This document shows, piece after piece, positions 8,519-17,568 of a stretch of DNA of 64,000 nt (position 1 is the first letter of the stretch; the number at the start of each line of letters is the position of its first letter). Made by a program: the position numbers and the translations under genes. The notes below the pieces were generated by a model that was not told the DNA's origin, ran no database searches, and saw only the letters and a program-made list of their open reading frames with translations. This stretch comes from a virus, in IMG/VR virus record IMGVR_UViG_3300028146_000010, positions 1 through 64,000 of that record; one strand, written 5' to 3'.

Positions 8519-9117
8519 CAAGCATCAGCCTTCGGGTTTGATTGCTTGCTAACCAGTCCACGAATCGCCACGGCTAGTGCGGTAACTAAATCACTGAATA
8601 CTTCAGCTACGACTACAACCGGATCGCTTGCACTCGCAGGCACCTCCGGCACACTGGCAATGGTCAATTCGATGTCACCCGTTAGGCCGCTCGTTGGATC
8701 GTAACTCTGATTCGGTTCAAGATAATGAAAATCATCGTCACCTTTAATCGTCCACCAAGCGTTCTGAGATTCCAGCCCATTGCGAGTCTGAGCGAAATCC
8801 TGCCAATAGGGAACAAGGGACTGATTTTGGGCCACGGTAATATCCGCCGGATCGGAAATTGACGCACCGTACTTACATTGAGTCAACGCCACGTCCGGTA
8901 CAACCCCCACACCGTTCGTGAGAGCTATCGTATGTGTTCGACGTAAGAGACTTCGCCCTTCCTCATCTGCGGCCTTCTGTAGTCCGACATTCTGAAACAC
9001 CGACTGAACCAGCGATTCCATCGTCATGTCGGCATCCAGTAATGCAGACTTCAACTGGTCTATGCCTGTCAAGGCTTGCTGTAGCGCGAGGTCGATTAGT
9101 GTTTGATAAGTTGGCAT
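8518..9117 (-). CDS. Uncharacterised tail/connector cluster protein
   Basis: 199 residues, not recognised. The first 70 residues are helical (YQTLIDLALQQALTGIDQL) and are followed by beta strands (HTIALTNGVGVVPDVALTQ). No cysteine cluster or membrane segment. It begins 1 bp after the 243-residue gene and overlaps the next gene, so it belongs to the virion operon and is probably a structural or adaptor protein. Confidence 0.6.
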   Translation of the reverse strand: MPTYQTLIDLALQQALTGIDQLKSALLDADMTMESLVQSVFQNVGLQKAADEEGRSLLRRTHTIALTNGVGVVPDVALTQCKYGASISDPADITVAQNQSLVPYWQDFAQTRNGLESQNAWWTIKGDDDFHYLEPNQSYDPTSGLTGDIELTIASVPEVPASASDPVVVVAEVFSDLVTALAVAIRGLVSKQSNPKADA

Positions 9118-9118
9118 G

Positions 9119-9850
9119 TCACGCTGCGATTAAACTTGGCCCGGCAACGGCCTGTTCACTCACCGAAGTCAGCCCTTGACGAATACTTTGCTCCACCGCA
9201 TCTGCATAACCACGAAATACATTCGCTTGGGCCATAAACTCGTCGTCACGCACCAACGCACCAATCATGTCATAGCAGATGGCGTTAGCGAGAGAATCGG
9301 GTAAGGGTAAGTCGCCATTCGCCGCCACTAACGCCGCGATGGTATCCCAGCTGAACGTGCAGACCTGAACCACCACGCCATTAGGGCGCGTGTGCGTAAT
9401 TCCATCCCCCGACATCTTGAATCCATAAACCGGAATCACCCATGCGGATGGGTTGTTTAGTCGTCGCCGTATCACCTGATCGGGATACTCCGTGCAAACA
9501 ATCGTCTGATCGTCGGCGTCCAGCACGGAACCGTAGATGCCGACGATCGGATCGCCGTTAGCACCGACTGAAGGCATAGAATCGCCGCTAGCTAAAGTGG
9601 CCGTGACAGTAAATCCGACAAATGACCGCCACGGGTGATTCCCCGTTTCAGCGATCGCATTGGCGTACCGAGCGATGGAGGCGGTTTGTTGATCTAGGTA
9701 AGCAGTGAAAGGAAATATCGTTGACTGAAAATCCGCGCTGGTTAAAGGAAGCGTGGCGTAGGTCAGTTCCAATGCTACCGCCGAAGCGCCAACCAGCGCA
9801 TTGGTTCTGACTGCTGCCTCTCGAAGTATGGTATGTAGCGCAACGCTCAC
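9119..9850 (-). CDS. Uncharacterised virion-cluster protein
   Basis: 243 residues, not recognised. An N-terminal helical region (SVALHTILREAAVRTNALVG) leads into a mixed beta domain with VIRRRLNNPSAWVIPVYGFK, and the C-terminus is helical (YADAVEQSIRQGL). Spacing is 1 bp on both sides, so it is translated with its neighbours. It may be a connector or tail-completion protein. Confidence 0.6.
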   Translation of the reverse strand: MSVALHTILREAAVRTNALVGASAVALELTYATLPLTSADFQSTIFPFTAYLDQQTASIARYANAIAETGNHPWRSFVGFTVTATLASGDSMPSVGANGDPIVGIYGSVLDADDQTIVCTEYPDQVIRRRLNNPSAWVIPVYGFKMSGDGITHTRPNGVVVQVCTFSWDTIAALVAANGDLPLPDSLANAICYDMIGALVRDDEFMAQANVFRGYADAVEQSIRQGLTSVSEQAVAGPSLIAA

Positions 9851-9851
9851 T

Positions 9852-10607
9852 TCAGCTCCAGTCGTTTACCCTGTCAAATGAACTCTGCCGAATAGTTATA
9901 TGGTCTTGAATCGTATTACGAATGTATCGCTGCCAATCGTCTTCTATGCGAGCACGATCATTCTGAAGCGCAAGGGCGATTTCCTTTCGATGGCTCATGT
10001 TGTAATTTTGATTGTCCGACCATTGGCATGAAGGCAAAACTGATTCAGCAGCCCATATTTCAATCAGAGAATGAAACTGAGAGAGCACCGGATCGGTTTC
10101 TAACGCAGCGCTACTTGCCCAGTCGCCTGAAGCAAAGGTTATTAAATACGATCCAAAAAGTTGCGGCTGTGGTAATACTCTTACCCACCGCGAACCGTCG
10201 TCTCGATAATAAAACGCCATCCTTATGGCGGTATTGGGGCTACCATCCGTGAACAGCATCGAAGCCACATTGACGGGCATACCCCAATCGAAATTTAGAT
10301 CGGCTATCTCGTAAAACTCAACATATCTTTGCGGTAGAGACGGGTTGGCGGGCCAGTAGGTGAGAACCTGAATTGGTTTCCCGTATGAATTATCCAAACT
10401 AAGAAGATAGTCGCTCGTGCCGTTGCTAACATTAAGCGTGTAATCGGGTTTTAAGGCCCACGGCTGGCCTGAGGATTCTAACTGGCTATAGAACGACTGA
10501 ACGCTGTGTTCAACGGCCTGCAAGATGCGACGCGGCGACGGCTTCTGTGCTAAGGGTTCGTCGCACAGTAACCGTGCCGCGCTGCACATGCTCTGGATTG
10601 AAGCCAC
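9852..10607 (-). CDS. Head-tail connector / tail-tubular-A-like protein
   Basis: 251 residues. The opening helix (IQSMCSAARLLCDEPLAQK), a domain with DYTLNVSNGTSDYLLSLDN (about 55-73) and a long C-terminal helical stretch (HRKEIALALQNDRARIEDDW) resemble gp11/gp4-type adaptor proteins that sit below the portal in podophages: helix bundle plus a beta insertion. It lies between capsid-proximal and tail genes, the usual place. Assignment rests on architecture and context, not a signature motif. Confidence 0.5.
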   Translation of the reverse strand: MASIQSMCSAARLLCDEPLAQKPSPRRILQAVEHSVQSFYSQLESSGQPWALKPDYTLNVSNGTSDYLLSLDNSYGKPIQVLTYWPANPSLPQRYVEFYEIADLNFDWGMPVNVASMLFTDGSPNTAIRMAFYYRDDGSRWVRVLPQPQLFGSYLITFASGDWASSAALETDPVLSQFHSLIEIWAAESVLPSCQWSDNQNYNMSHRKEIALALQNDRARIEDDWQRYIRNTIQDHITIRQSSFDRVNDWS

Positions 10608-10617
10608 GCATTACTCC

Positions 10618-11733
10618 CTACTCAGCCTTTGGGTGAAGCACTTTGCACCAGCGGCCAATGTGGAGACTCTTGGCTGAGGCTTTCATTTCCTCGCCACAGG
10701 CGTCACAGGTGAAGGTACTTGCGGTTTCGGCTGGCGTCTCACTTGGCACGTTCGCGGGAACACTTTGCGCTCCGGCTAACTTCGCTTCCAGTTCCGCGAT
10801 CCTATCCGCATCGGCCTGTCGTGCCAGCGCCAGCCGTTCATCCATCTTCCGCTCGAACAACTCCATGTCAGTAACGCTGATGGATGCGGTAGTGGCCTGT
10901 TGCTGGCTCGCGTTCAGTTGCCCAATCATCTTGGACATTTCCTGCATGGGTTGATCCTGCCTTGGGATTTCGAGTTGCTCAAGCAACATTTCGGTAATCG
11001 GTGAGTACGAATACGACCACCCACCCTGCCATTCGCCCACGTGACCAGTCTTGAGTAGCCCATGCTCCACGTTCACCATTCGCATGGCCCAGTTACGGGC
11101 GTCCGCGCACATAGTCAGACATTCGTTCTTGTACTTGCCGATGTCGATGCGGCTGTCGGTGATAACGGCAGACTTAACCTGCTCCTCTAGGCCGCGTAAC
11201 GTTGGCTCCACGCCATCACCGAACATGGCTGTTTCAATGACATCCAGAATGCCCGTACCCTCATCGTTGTGGCACTCGTCCCATTCCTTGCCAAGTAATA
11301 CCGTGAGTTCGTCGATACCCTTGCGAATTGGGTTCATGGAGTAGCGCCGCAGGACGCGCAGGCCGTCACCGGGGAACACGGGCACGAAACCAAACTTATT
11401 CTTGACCGCATCTTCGTTCAGCGGAATCCCCTGCCATGCGACGGCCTGTAGGTCGCCCAAGTGGCGCATCGGTATCGGCTCACCGCCCAGTTCCAGAATC
11501 GCCGCCCTGCCACGCGGAATAAACCCACGTCCATAGCGAATGAGGCAGGGGTTAGGCGTCTCCTCGCCCCCTACCCGCAGCCAGCTAATCTCCGCCTTGC
11601 GCTCAGGAACGATTAAGTCCAGCGGGTTCCATACCCACCGCACGACGTTCGCGCCGACTACGCGCTTATCAAAAAATCCCACTGGCCCAAAGACTTCGGG
11701 TTTGGCTTGTTGTTGCTCGAAAACTGCGCTCAT
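10618..11733 (-). CDS. Virion-cluster protein with C-terminal zinc finger
   Basis: 371 residues. The N-terminal 250 residues have no recognised motif. Residues ~255-320 are helical with Ala/Gln/Glu repeats (ELFERKMDERLALARQ), probably a coiled coil. The last 35 residues hold C-D-A-C-G followed by H-I-G-R-W-C (TFTCDACGEEMKASAKSLH), a C2HC-like finger. It comes directly after the 310-residue gene. A DNA- or RNA-contacting virion component is possible; nothing more can be said. Confidence 0.55.
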   Translation of the reverse strand: MSAVFEQQQAKPEVFGPVGFFDKRVVGANVVRWVWNPLDLIVPERKAEISWLRVGGEETPNPCLIRYGRGFIPRGRAAILELGGEPIPMRHLGDLQAVAWQGIPLNEDAVKNKFGFVPVFPGDGLRVLRRYSMNPIRKGIDELTVLLGKEWDECHNDEGTGILDVIETAMFGDGVEPTLRGLEEQVKSAVITDSRIDIGKYKNECLTMCADARNWAMRMVNVEHGLLKTGHVGEWQGGWSYSYSPITEMLLEQLEIPRQDQPMQEMSKMIGQLNASQQQATTASISVTDMELFERKMDERLALARQADADRIAELEAKLAGAQSVPANVPSETPAETASTFTCDACGEEMKASAKSLHIGRWCKVLHPKAE

Positions 11734-11744
11734 GGTTTCTCCCG

Positions 11745-12677
11745 TTATGCGTAAATTTGTACTTGTGAAGGTCGATGTGCTCGCCGTATTTCCGCCAACT
11801 CGTTCCGCTTCCTCACCTTCTCGTCCTTCATCATCTGCAAGCCCCAGACCTTTGCTTGCTGCAGCGCCACTTCGTCCAGTTCAGGACGGATATGGGGATT
11901 AGTGGCGGCTTCCTTGCTACGCAGGTGAATGGCCTTCTTCAACCATTTCAGCTCCCTACCGTCCGGTTCCTTGTATGTGCCGTAGCAAATCTCTCGTGAT
12001 TTATCCCATGCTCGCTGACAGCACTTATTCGCATGATCGGCAATTATCCCGACGTGCGGCAACATGTTGTACCAACCTTCACGCGGTACTGGCCCCCAGA
12101 CATCTTCGCTGACAGTGCGTAGGAAAGTATCCTGTGAGCAAAACCGACACGCCAACACGTGACCCTCCGACTTATCCGTATCCACCCAATGCACGAACAC
12201 TTTCCCATCATGCACCTGACTCGCATCCCACTTGGCAAACACCGTGATCAATTGATCCACGCTGAACATGCGACCGGGAGTTTTGCAGTAGCGGCACATG
12301 GCAGGTACAGGCTCAACCACCTTCAACCGATACCGTGTGGCTTCCCAGCTTACGGCCAATGCTTCTGGTTCAAACCGCTCCTCAAGTATCCAGCGAGGGG
12401 GCGAAATGTCCACGTAGTCGTCGTTGCCGATGTCGATGGATAGTGCGCGGTATTTCTGCCGCCACTCGCTCTCGGTTGCGTTTCCAAATTCGTCCCACGC
12501 GATATTCTCACGCTTCAAACATTCCCATGCCCATTTCAACTGAACAATGGAATGGCCCGATGGACTGAGGCCGACTATCCGATCAATCTTCCGCTGGTAC
12601 GCTTTCACGTCAAAGCTAGGCTGTTTGAATATCCCCGACGTGGCCCACTTCGTTTGATCGTTGTAAATTTCCAGCAT
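11745..12677 (-). CDS. Uncharacterised protein with C-x-x-C pairs
   Basis: 310 residues, not recognised. Cysteine pairs MCRYCKTPG (about 129-137) and LACRFCSQD (about 175-183) suggest one zinc site within a beta-rich region; the C-terminus is basic and helical (KDEKVRKRNELAEIRRAHR). The ATG lies 62 bp inside the end of the HNH gene, so the homing gene appears to have inserted immediately before it and shares its 3' end. Confidence 0.55.
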   Translation of the reverse strand: MLEIYNDQTKWATSGIFKQPSFDVKAYQRKIDRIVGLSPSGHSIVQLKWAWECLKRENIAWDEFGNATESEWRQKYRALSIDIGNDDYVDISPPRWILEERFEPEALAVSWEATRYRLKVVEPVPAMCRYCKTPGRMFSVDQLITVFAKWDASQVHDGKVFVHWVDTDKSEGHVLACRFCSQDTFLRTVSEDVWGPVPREGWYNMLPHVGIIADHANKCCQRAWDKSREICYGTYKEPDGRELKWLKKAIHLRSKEAATNPHIRPELDEVALQQAKVWGLQMMKDEKVRKRNELAEIRRAHRPSQVQIYA

Positions 12678-13452
12678 TTAATTTCGTCGCCAGTACCGCG
12701 CCTTTACGGATCGCGCTATCGGGTCTTATGTTAGGATCACCCCAAGTGTGCGGACACGACCCCAGACTGCCCTTTGCACAGTTACAGTTGTAGCACAAGA
12801 TTTGGTAGTCAGGAGATACCGCATCGCTGGCGAGTCTCGTCCAGATTCGATTTCCCTGATCTGATTTGCGCTCCTGCGCTCCATCATCATTAACATGATC
12901 CAATGTTAGAAAGTAAAACCGAGACTCGCCACAACAGGCGCACTTGTTACCATACTTAGCAATAACCTTTCGGCGCTTTTCTTCCGTCTTATTGCGACCG
13001 CGAATAATGCACTTGTGGCAAGTAAGAATTGTCCACTCGTCCGGGAGATGAAACCCGCAACTAACGCATTGTCGCCTCTCGATTCTGAGATAGCGCAGTC
13101 GAAGTTCCCTTGCTCTTTTAGCCACTTGATGTTCAGCGCATCGGCGCGAACGCGGCGCGTGTGGATTCTCACATAGCGTACAAAGACCGCTATCTCTGCG
13201 GCGTCGCACAAGGTTAAGCGCCCGCGAGCTTTCCTCTTTAGTGCAAGCAACGCACAGCCAGCCACCGCGAGGATTCGGCTCTGCGCATTTAGCGCACTTG
13301 CCCTGCGCCAGTAAAGCTGCACGCCTTTTAGATGCTTTTTGATTTGTAGCACTAAGACAATCTTCACAGCGTTCACGGCTCTCTTTTGGAGTTCCGCCAC
13401 AAAGCGGGCATAAGCCTTGTCTTTTACGACGTTGATAAGTATCTTTATGCAC
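12616..13452 (-). CDS. HNH endonuclease with tandem zinc fingers
   Basis: 278 residues from a GTG start; AAGGAG lies 12 bp upstream. Four C-x-x-C units occur about every 38 residues: C15/C18 with C29/C32, C53/C56 with C67/C70, C91/C94 with C105, C129/C132 with C145/C148. The nuclease follows: CACCGES (171-177), LDHVNDDG (184-191) and YQILCYNCNCAKG (216-228), the typical D-H ... N-C-N core with a final CPH. Known role: homing endonuclease; the finger array would extend target recognition. It sits between the capsid-decoration-like gene and connector genes and overlaps the next gene by 62 bp. Confidence 0.9.
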   Translation of the reverse strand: MHKDTYQRRKRQGLCPLCGGTPKESRERCEDCLSATNQKASKRRAALLAQGKCAKCAEPNPRGGWLCVACTKEESSRALNLVRRRRDSGLCTLCENPHAPRSRRCAEHQVAKRARELRLRYLRIERRQCVSCGFHLPDEWTILTCHKCIIRGRNKTEEKRRKVIAKYGNKCACCGESRFYFLTLDHVNDDGAQERKSDQGNRIWTRLASDAVSPDYQILCYNCNCAKGSLGSCPHTWGDPNIRPDSAIRKGAVLATKLNAGNLQRSNEVGHVGDIQTA

Positions 13453-13570
13453 GTTGGATCAATTCTCCTTAACCGTAGATTGATTCGACCATGCGCCGAG
13501 ACTGTGATAGCAGTCGTCGGCGCTTTCTCGTTGGTCGAATTATACATCTTCACGTGCATGGTTACTAGAC

Positions 13571-13906
13571 TTAACTAGCAGTTTGCGCTCCAATAATCAC
13601 CCACTTATTCGCGCTGGCCGGGCCATAGCGAATGCAGTAGGCGGTACAACTAGACGTGCCAAGCGTATACGTTGCGCCGTTGGCTATGATCGTAATTGCA
13701 CTTCTCGCGGTGGCCCCATCCTGTGCGGTGATGACAACCGGTGAATTACTCGTCGCTGCGAGCGTGAACGCTATCGTATTCCCGCCAGCAATGACTACGT
13801 TGGTAACGGAATCAATGGTTTGGCTAGTTGTCGGGTTGATGACCACGCAACCAACCGAACCAATGCCATCGCTGACGATGAAAGGATTAGTGATATTGTT
13901 TCCCAT
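13571..13906 (-). CDS. Small virion-like protein, possible capsid decoration
   Basis: 111 residues, predicted all-beta, rich in Thr/Ala/Ile with alternating hydrophobics (VVIAGGNTIAFTLAATSNS). It lies 14 bp after the capsid gene. Position directly after the capsid gene and a small beta domain fit a decoration or head-fibre protein; no diagnostic motif is seen. Confidence 0.6.
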   Translation of the reverse strand: MGNNITNPFIVSDGIGSVGCVVINPTTSQTIDSVTNVVIAGGNTIAFTLAATSNSPVVITAQDGATARSAITIIANGATYTLGTSSCTAYCIRYGPASANKWVIIGAQTAS

Positions 13907-13920
13907 GTTTCATTTCCTCC

Positions 13921-15198
13921 TTACAGCCCAGCGGTGATCTGAGTTGCGTACCCGAGTTGAGCGCGTTTGATGAAAGCGGAGCCACGGCCACTGAGGGTCG
14001 CAGGGTTGCCTTTCCATCCCACAGCAGATTGCCAGTTATCGCTTCCGGTCTGGTTTGCGCCCAGCAACATACGAGACTCAAGTCCATCGCGGTTATATTT
14101 TCCGTACGGTTTCATCTCGTAGATTTTGTAGTCGGAAGTCTTCAGGAAATACACCCGATCCTCGTCCATGTCGCTGTCGCAGATAAAACGAGTATCGCCA
14201 TCGGTGTAGTCACCCTGCACGCCCTTCATGGTGTCGCTGCCAGCATCTTCGCGGAGATAGTAGCCAAGGTTGTAGCCCTGCTTGCGAACGGTGGAGTATT
14301 GGCCCCACGTGATGAATGCGGTCAGGTTGTTCTTGGCATCGGTGGCATTGTTACGGGTTTGGAGCAACGCTTTCGCGTTCTCAATGGCTGCCGGGGTAAG
14401 CAACGCACCTGCGAGGTCAACCACGGGGGCATTGAGGTCGGTGTAAACGCTGGTGTCCAGCCCTTGCAACACACGGTTCTGGTCGCTGTCGAGCCAGCCA
14501 ATACCACGCATGGCAAGCTGATAGCTGCCCTGAATGACGATGGGGTCGCCGGATGAAATGGTGCCACTCAGCACATTCACCGTCGCAGACGACGTACCTG
14601 CGGTGGTCACGACAAACGTGCCCCGCACCGCACCCGTTGAAGCGTTGATGCCTTGATACGTCTCGCCTTCCCACAGCCACATGGTGCCTTTGGTCTGACC
14701 GGGGGTAGTGGCAGCGGTTGTGGTGCCTGCAAGGGATTGTGAACCCAGCGCAGTTGTGGTGGTTGCCGAGTACGCCACCGCGCCATTACCAGTGCCATAG
14801 AAATACTGGTTCATGCGCTTGCGAAACGTCTCGGTGTACTGCACCATCACCTGATCGTAGGATTGAACGTTATCTTCCGTGTCGTTCTCCATTGATTCGA
14901 TGGTGCTGCCTGCCCAAATCATCGGCCATGCGCTCATGGTCGGATAGACCCACATGCTCACGGTCTGCGGCCCGTTGGCCTGATTGAAGTCTGAATTATC
15001 CGGCGTGAACCATGTCATGCCAGTCGGACGGCGTGCGTAGTCGGGAAGGCGATAGCCCTTTTCGGTAAGTTTCGGTTTATCCACCGCCTTACCAAATGCC
15101 CTCATGCCCGGATCATTGTTCTCGTAGAACATCCGAACATCCTTCTCTACCGCTTGCCGCTTGAGATCGGTAATTTCACTGAATTGAACTGCTCCCAT
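13921..15198 (-). CDS. Major capsid protein (HK97-like fold, inferred)
   Basis: 425 residues. Size, the position after the scaffold-like gene and portal, and composition fit a phage coat protein. The segment TEDNVQSYDQVMVQYTETF (about 106-124) reads like a spine helix, NLTAFITWGQYSTVRKQGY (about 288-306) resembles the A-domain region, and GDTRFICDSDMDEDRVYFLK (about 329-348) the C-terminal A-domain strand pattern of podophage coats. A Thr/Ala-rich insertion around 145-210 could be a surface domain. The protein builds the icosahedral shell. Confidence 0.8.
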   Translation of the reverse strand: MGAVQFSEITDLKRQAVEKDVRMFYENNDPGMRAFGKAVDKPKLTEKGYRLPDYARRPTGMTWFTPDNSDFNQANGPQTVSMWVYPTMSAWPMIWAGSTIESMENDTEDNVQSYDQVMVQYTETFRKRMNQYFYGTGNGAVAYSATTTTALGSQSLAGTTTAATTPGQTKGTMWLWEGETYQGINASTGAVRGTFVVTTAGTSSATVNVLSGTISSGDPIVIQGSYQLAMRGIGWLDSDQNRVLQGLDTSVYTDLNAPVVDLAGALLTPAAIENAKALLQTRNNATDAKNNLTAFITWGQYSTVRKQGYNLGYYLREDAGSDTMKGVQGDYTDGDTRFICDSDMDEDRVYFLKTSDYKIYEMKPYGKYNRDGLESRMLLGANQTGSDNWQSAVGWKGNPATLSGRGSAFIKRAQLGYATQITAGL

Positions 15199-15208
15199 AG
15201 CGTCTCCT

Positions 15209-16729
15209 TTAGCTGAACATCGACGCGCCGTTGAGTTTGTTCGCCTTATCCAATTCCTTGTAATAGGCGTAATATTCCTGTGAGCCTACGGGATGGGGAT
15301 TGTTCATGTAGGGATTAGCATTCCCTTGTTGAGTCGCCCCTGCGCCCGCTGGCACAAAACGCGCCGTTGCCGTCGCTAACTGACCTTCCACCTGAGCCGC
15401 AGCCCCAGCCGCCCTTTGACCGCTTGATTTCGCCAGCTTCAGCGCGTAATCATTCACTTTCGCAAGGATTTGCTGCTTCGCCCCCGTATACTCTGATAAC
15501 GCTCGGGACGCTTGCAACTTGTCATTGATTCGAGTGTAATAATTGTACGCCGCACGTCGCTCCTCCCAGCGGTTTACCAAATCTGCAAATCCATTCGGTT
15601 CCACGCCTACGGCTTTTAGCTGTTTGATTGCTAAATTACGATAGACGGGATATGGACTCTGAAGATTGGCAATCACGCCGAGATTCTTTAAGTGTTCAAG
15701 TTCGTTCTGGGTTGGGTCACTTGAAAGTGTCTGCTGTGACGACACGTTTTGGTAAACGGAGTCGATGATACTTTGTGCTTCATTAGTGATGTCCTGAATC
15801 GTGGCCTCTTGAAGCTCGCGCTCGAAATCAGCTTGCGCTGTCTCTTGGGCTTTCGCTTCACGGTCACGCTGTTCCTTCTCGAATCTATCCGACGCAAGCG
15901 CACGATCAGCGTTCCGAAGGGTCTCTTCGGCCACCAGCGGCTTGGTTGGCAGTATGTCGAGCAGGTCTTCACGGCTCTCTTGAGTCAACGACTTAAAAGC
16001 GTCGTGATACTTTTCAGGAATCTTTGCTAATTGTTCACTCGTTACGACCCCCGAAGCGTGAAGCGTGTCAATGTTGCGGTAGTCGTTGACCCGATCTGGA
16101 TCGAGGCCATGAGAACGGTAGAGGTGGCGGACAAGTGTATCCACCTTTCCATTTTCGTCAGGGACGGTGTAGGCCAAAAGGTCGGCAAACAATTGATTTG
16201 CCACCCCCGGACTTTCCGAATCCACCCTGTCGAGAAACGGCTTGGTAGTGTACCTGTCCCGTTGCTCTATTCCGTTTTCAACTACCGGACTGTGCAGCAA
16301 CCCGACTAATTCATGGGCAACTTGAGCTTGTGCGGGGTCGCCAATAGCTTCCACCACGGGCTTCCACGGCTCAAATGCCTTGTACTCGTCGATTTGCGGC
16401 TTGACACCTTCGTAAGCGGTTCTGAGATTTGCGAGAGCTTGGGCATACGGCACTTTTTCAGCCGCTTGCTTTTGCAACTCCTCAAGGGTTGGTACGTCCT
16501 TTAGCGGATCGACCTCGCCTTGCGCCTCAGCCGCTTGTGCTCCTTCTTCGACGGTTACGCCGTCAGCGGTGCTTTCAGCAGAAGAAGACTCCATAGATGC
16601 TGGTGGCGGGTCAGCGGCAGCGATAACTGCGGGGTCAGGAGTAGCGACCCCTACGCCTCCACTGCCCTCACCCATTTCCATCTCAAAGAGCGGAAGCAGG
16701 AACGACAGTAGATTGAGTTTGATTTTCAT
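15209..16729 (-). CDS. Scaffold-like acidic protein
   Basis: 506 residues, strongly acidic near the N-terminus (EEGAQAAEAQGEVDPLKDV) and helical/coiled-coil over most of its length (RFEKEQRDREAKAQETAQ). The C-terminus is Ala/Gly/Gln-rich (GQRAAGAAAQVEGQLATATA) then PYMNNPHPVGSQEYYAYYKE. It precedes the capsid gene by 10 bp. These traits are those of internal scaffolding proteins, which guide prohead assembly; it is somewhat long for the type. The two-hairpin element lies just upstream. Confidence 0.65.
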   Translation of the reverse strand: MKIKLNLLSFLLPLFEMEMGEGSGGVGVATPDPAVIAAADPPPASMESSSAESTADGVTVEEGAQAAEAQGEVDPLKDVPTLEELQKQAAEKVPYAQALANLRTAYEGVKPQIDEYKAFEPWKPVVEAIGDPAQAQVAHELVGLLHSPVVENGIEQRDRYTTKPFLDRVDSESPGVANQLFADLLAYTVPDENGKVDTLVRHLYRSHGLDPDRVNDYRNIDTLHASGVVTSEQLAKIPEKYHDAFKSLTQESREDLLDILPTKPLVAEETLRNADRALASDRFEKEQRDREAKAQETAQADFERELQEATIQDITNEAQSIIDSVYQNVSSQQTLSSDPTQNELEHLKNLGVIANLQSPYPVYRNLAIKQLKAVGVEPNGFADLVNRWEERRAAYNYYTRINDKLQASRALSEYTGAKQQILAKVNDYALKLAKSSGQRAAGAAAQVEGQLATATARFVPAGAGATQQGNANPYMNNPHPVGSQEYYAYYKELDKANKLNGASMFS

Positions 16730-16738
16730 AATGTTTTA

Positions 16739-16829
16739 CGGCCCAATGAAAAAGCCGCATCGATCTAACAGCGAACTGTTAAACCCATGCGGCCCTTCCC
16801 ACATTCGCGGGATAAAGCTAAGTTGTCAA
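16739..16829 (-). terminator. Two-hairpin terminator element, copy 2
   Basis: Minus strand. The 15-mer TTGACAACTTAGCTT (16815-16829) is identical to copy 1; here its TAG is the stop codon of the 62-residue gene. It is followed by CCCGC-GAAT-GTGGG, then a stem GCCGCAT/ATGCGGC enclosing a perfect TAACAG-TTCG-CTGTTA hairpin, and TTTTT. Loop and stem bases differ from copy 1 while pairing is kept, which indicates RNA structure. It would reduce or regulate read-through into the scaffold and capsid genes. Confidence 0.75.
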
Positions 16830-17006
16830 CTCACTTGTTAATCTATTTAACTTAGCGACAGCAGAGCAGTCTCCACACACGGCCAATCGCTTACCGTTCG
16901 TCGGTAACTGCAAGATTATTTCCACCGAACGCAACTGCCTACACCCAAAACAAGTCGCCTCAACATGGTCAGCGCAGAAAATAACCTTAATCCGTTGCGC
17001 GTTCAC
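16818..17006 (-). CDS. Small zinc-ribbon-like protein
   Basis: 62 residues from GTG (GTGA overlap with the upstream gene). Cysteines occur as FCADHVEATCFGC and VCGDC, enough for one C4 or C3H zinc site. Function unknown. The stop codon lies inside the conserved 15-mer of the two-hairpin element. Confidence 0.6.
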   Translation of the reverse strand: MNAQRIKVIFCADHVEATCFGCRQLRSVEIILQLPTNGKRLAVCGDCSAVAKLNRLTSELTT

Positions 17007-17206
17007 GATACCCTCACAAACTCAGACTGTACTTCATTTCGCTGGCTTTTTACAATAGCAATCTTCTCTCGCGCTATCCGTCGCTCAAGGAAAGTCACCG
17101 TTTCACGGATGCTATGCAAAAGCTTTTCAGCTTCAGACAAATCAGAATGCCGAGCAAGGTGCTGTAGCGTCAGCTTCGTCCGTGCCATTTCTAGGCTTGA
17201 TTCCAT
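17003..17206 (-). CDS. Uncharacterised small helical protein
   Basis: 67 residues. I use the ATG at 17206 because it overlaps the preceding stop (TAATG); a longer frame would run 49 bp into the HNH gene. It is almost entirely helical and charged (SEAEKLLHSIRETVTFLERR), a probable short coiled coil. No motif recognised. Confidence 0.55.
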   Translation of the reverse strand: MESSLEMARTKLTLQHLARHSDLSEAEKLLHSIRETVTFLERRIAREKIAIVKSQRNEVQSEFVRVS

Positions 17207-17514
17207 TAGGCAGCCTTTTCGTGGCGCTCCATATGACATGGCCGACATAGCCATTCAACCAAGCGCGGGTTACTGTAATCAGGATGGTGCATTTGCGATT
17301 TATCGCTGCCACAATCAGCGCAAGGCTCTTTAATTAACTTTCCCCGTTTTAAGAGCACCGCTGAATAGCTGCGGCACCGATCTTTTACCTTTTGCGTCTC
17401 CGTGAGCGGATGGGTCTTACGCCAATTTCGTACATAAGCAGCCTTGCACTTGCGACAGTACCTATGAACCAATTCTCGCGGGCCACGGCACGCCGAACAA
17501 ATCCGTAATTTCAT
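17206..17514 (-). CDS. Small HNH-type zinc protein
   Basis: 102 residues. N-terminal C-x-x-C pairs (CSACRG, CRKC) precede PCADCGSDKSQMHHPDYSNP (about 66-85) and VEWLCRPCHMERHE. This is the compact phage HNH pattern C-x-x-C ... H-H-x-D-Y ... W-L-C-x-x-C-H. Proteins like this are either small homing nucleases or packaging-associated HNH proteins. The position directly after the portal allows the second, but the terminase-linked HNH proteins are usually beside TerL. Confidence 0.75.
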   Translation of the reverse strand: MKLRICSACRGPRELVHRYCRKCKAAYVRNWRKTHPLTETQKVKDRCRSYSAVLLKRGKLIKEPCADCGSDKSQMHHPDYSNPRLVEWLCRPCHMERHEKAA

Positions 17515-17568
17515 TCCTTAATTCTACCAGATTCGTTGTTACTGTAGAACTTTTTTTAACGGGTTCCA

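Noticed and set aside
12906-13559. 217-codon minus-strand frame over the HNH gene
   Set aside because: Frame-shifted shadow of the HNH protein, which has clear zinc and catalytic motifs in the other frame.
13957-14556. 199-codon plus-strand frame opposite the capsid gene
   Set aside because: Shadow of the capsid gene; no promoter or ribosome site.
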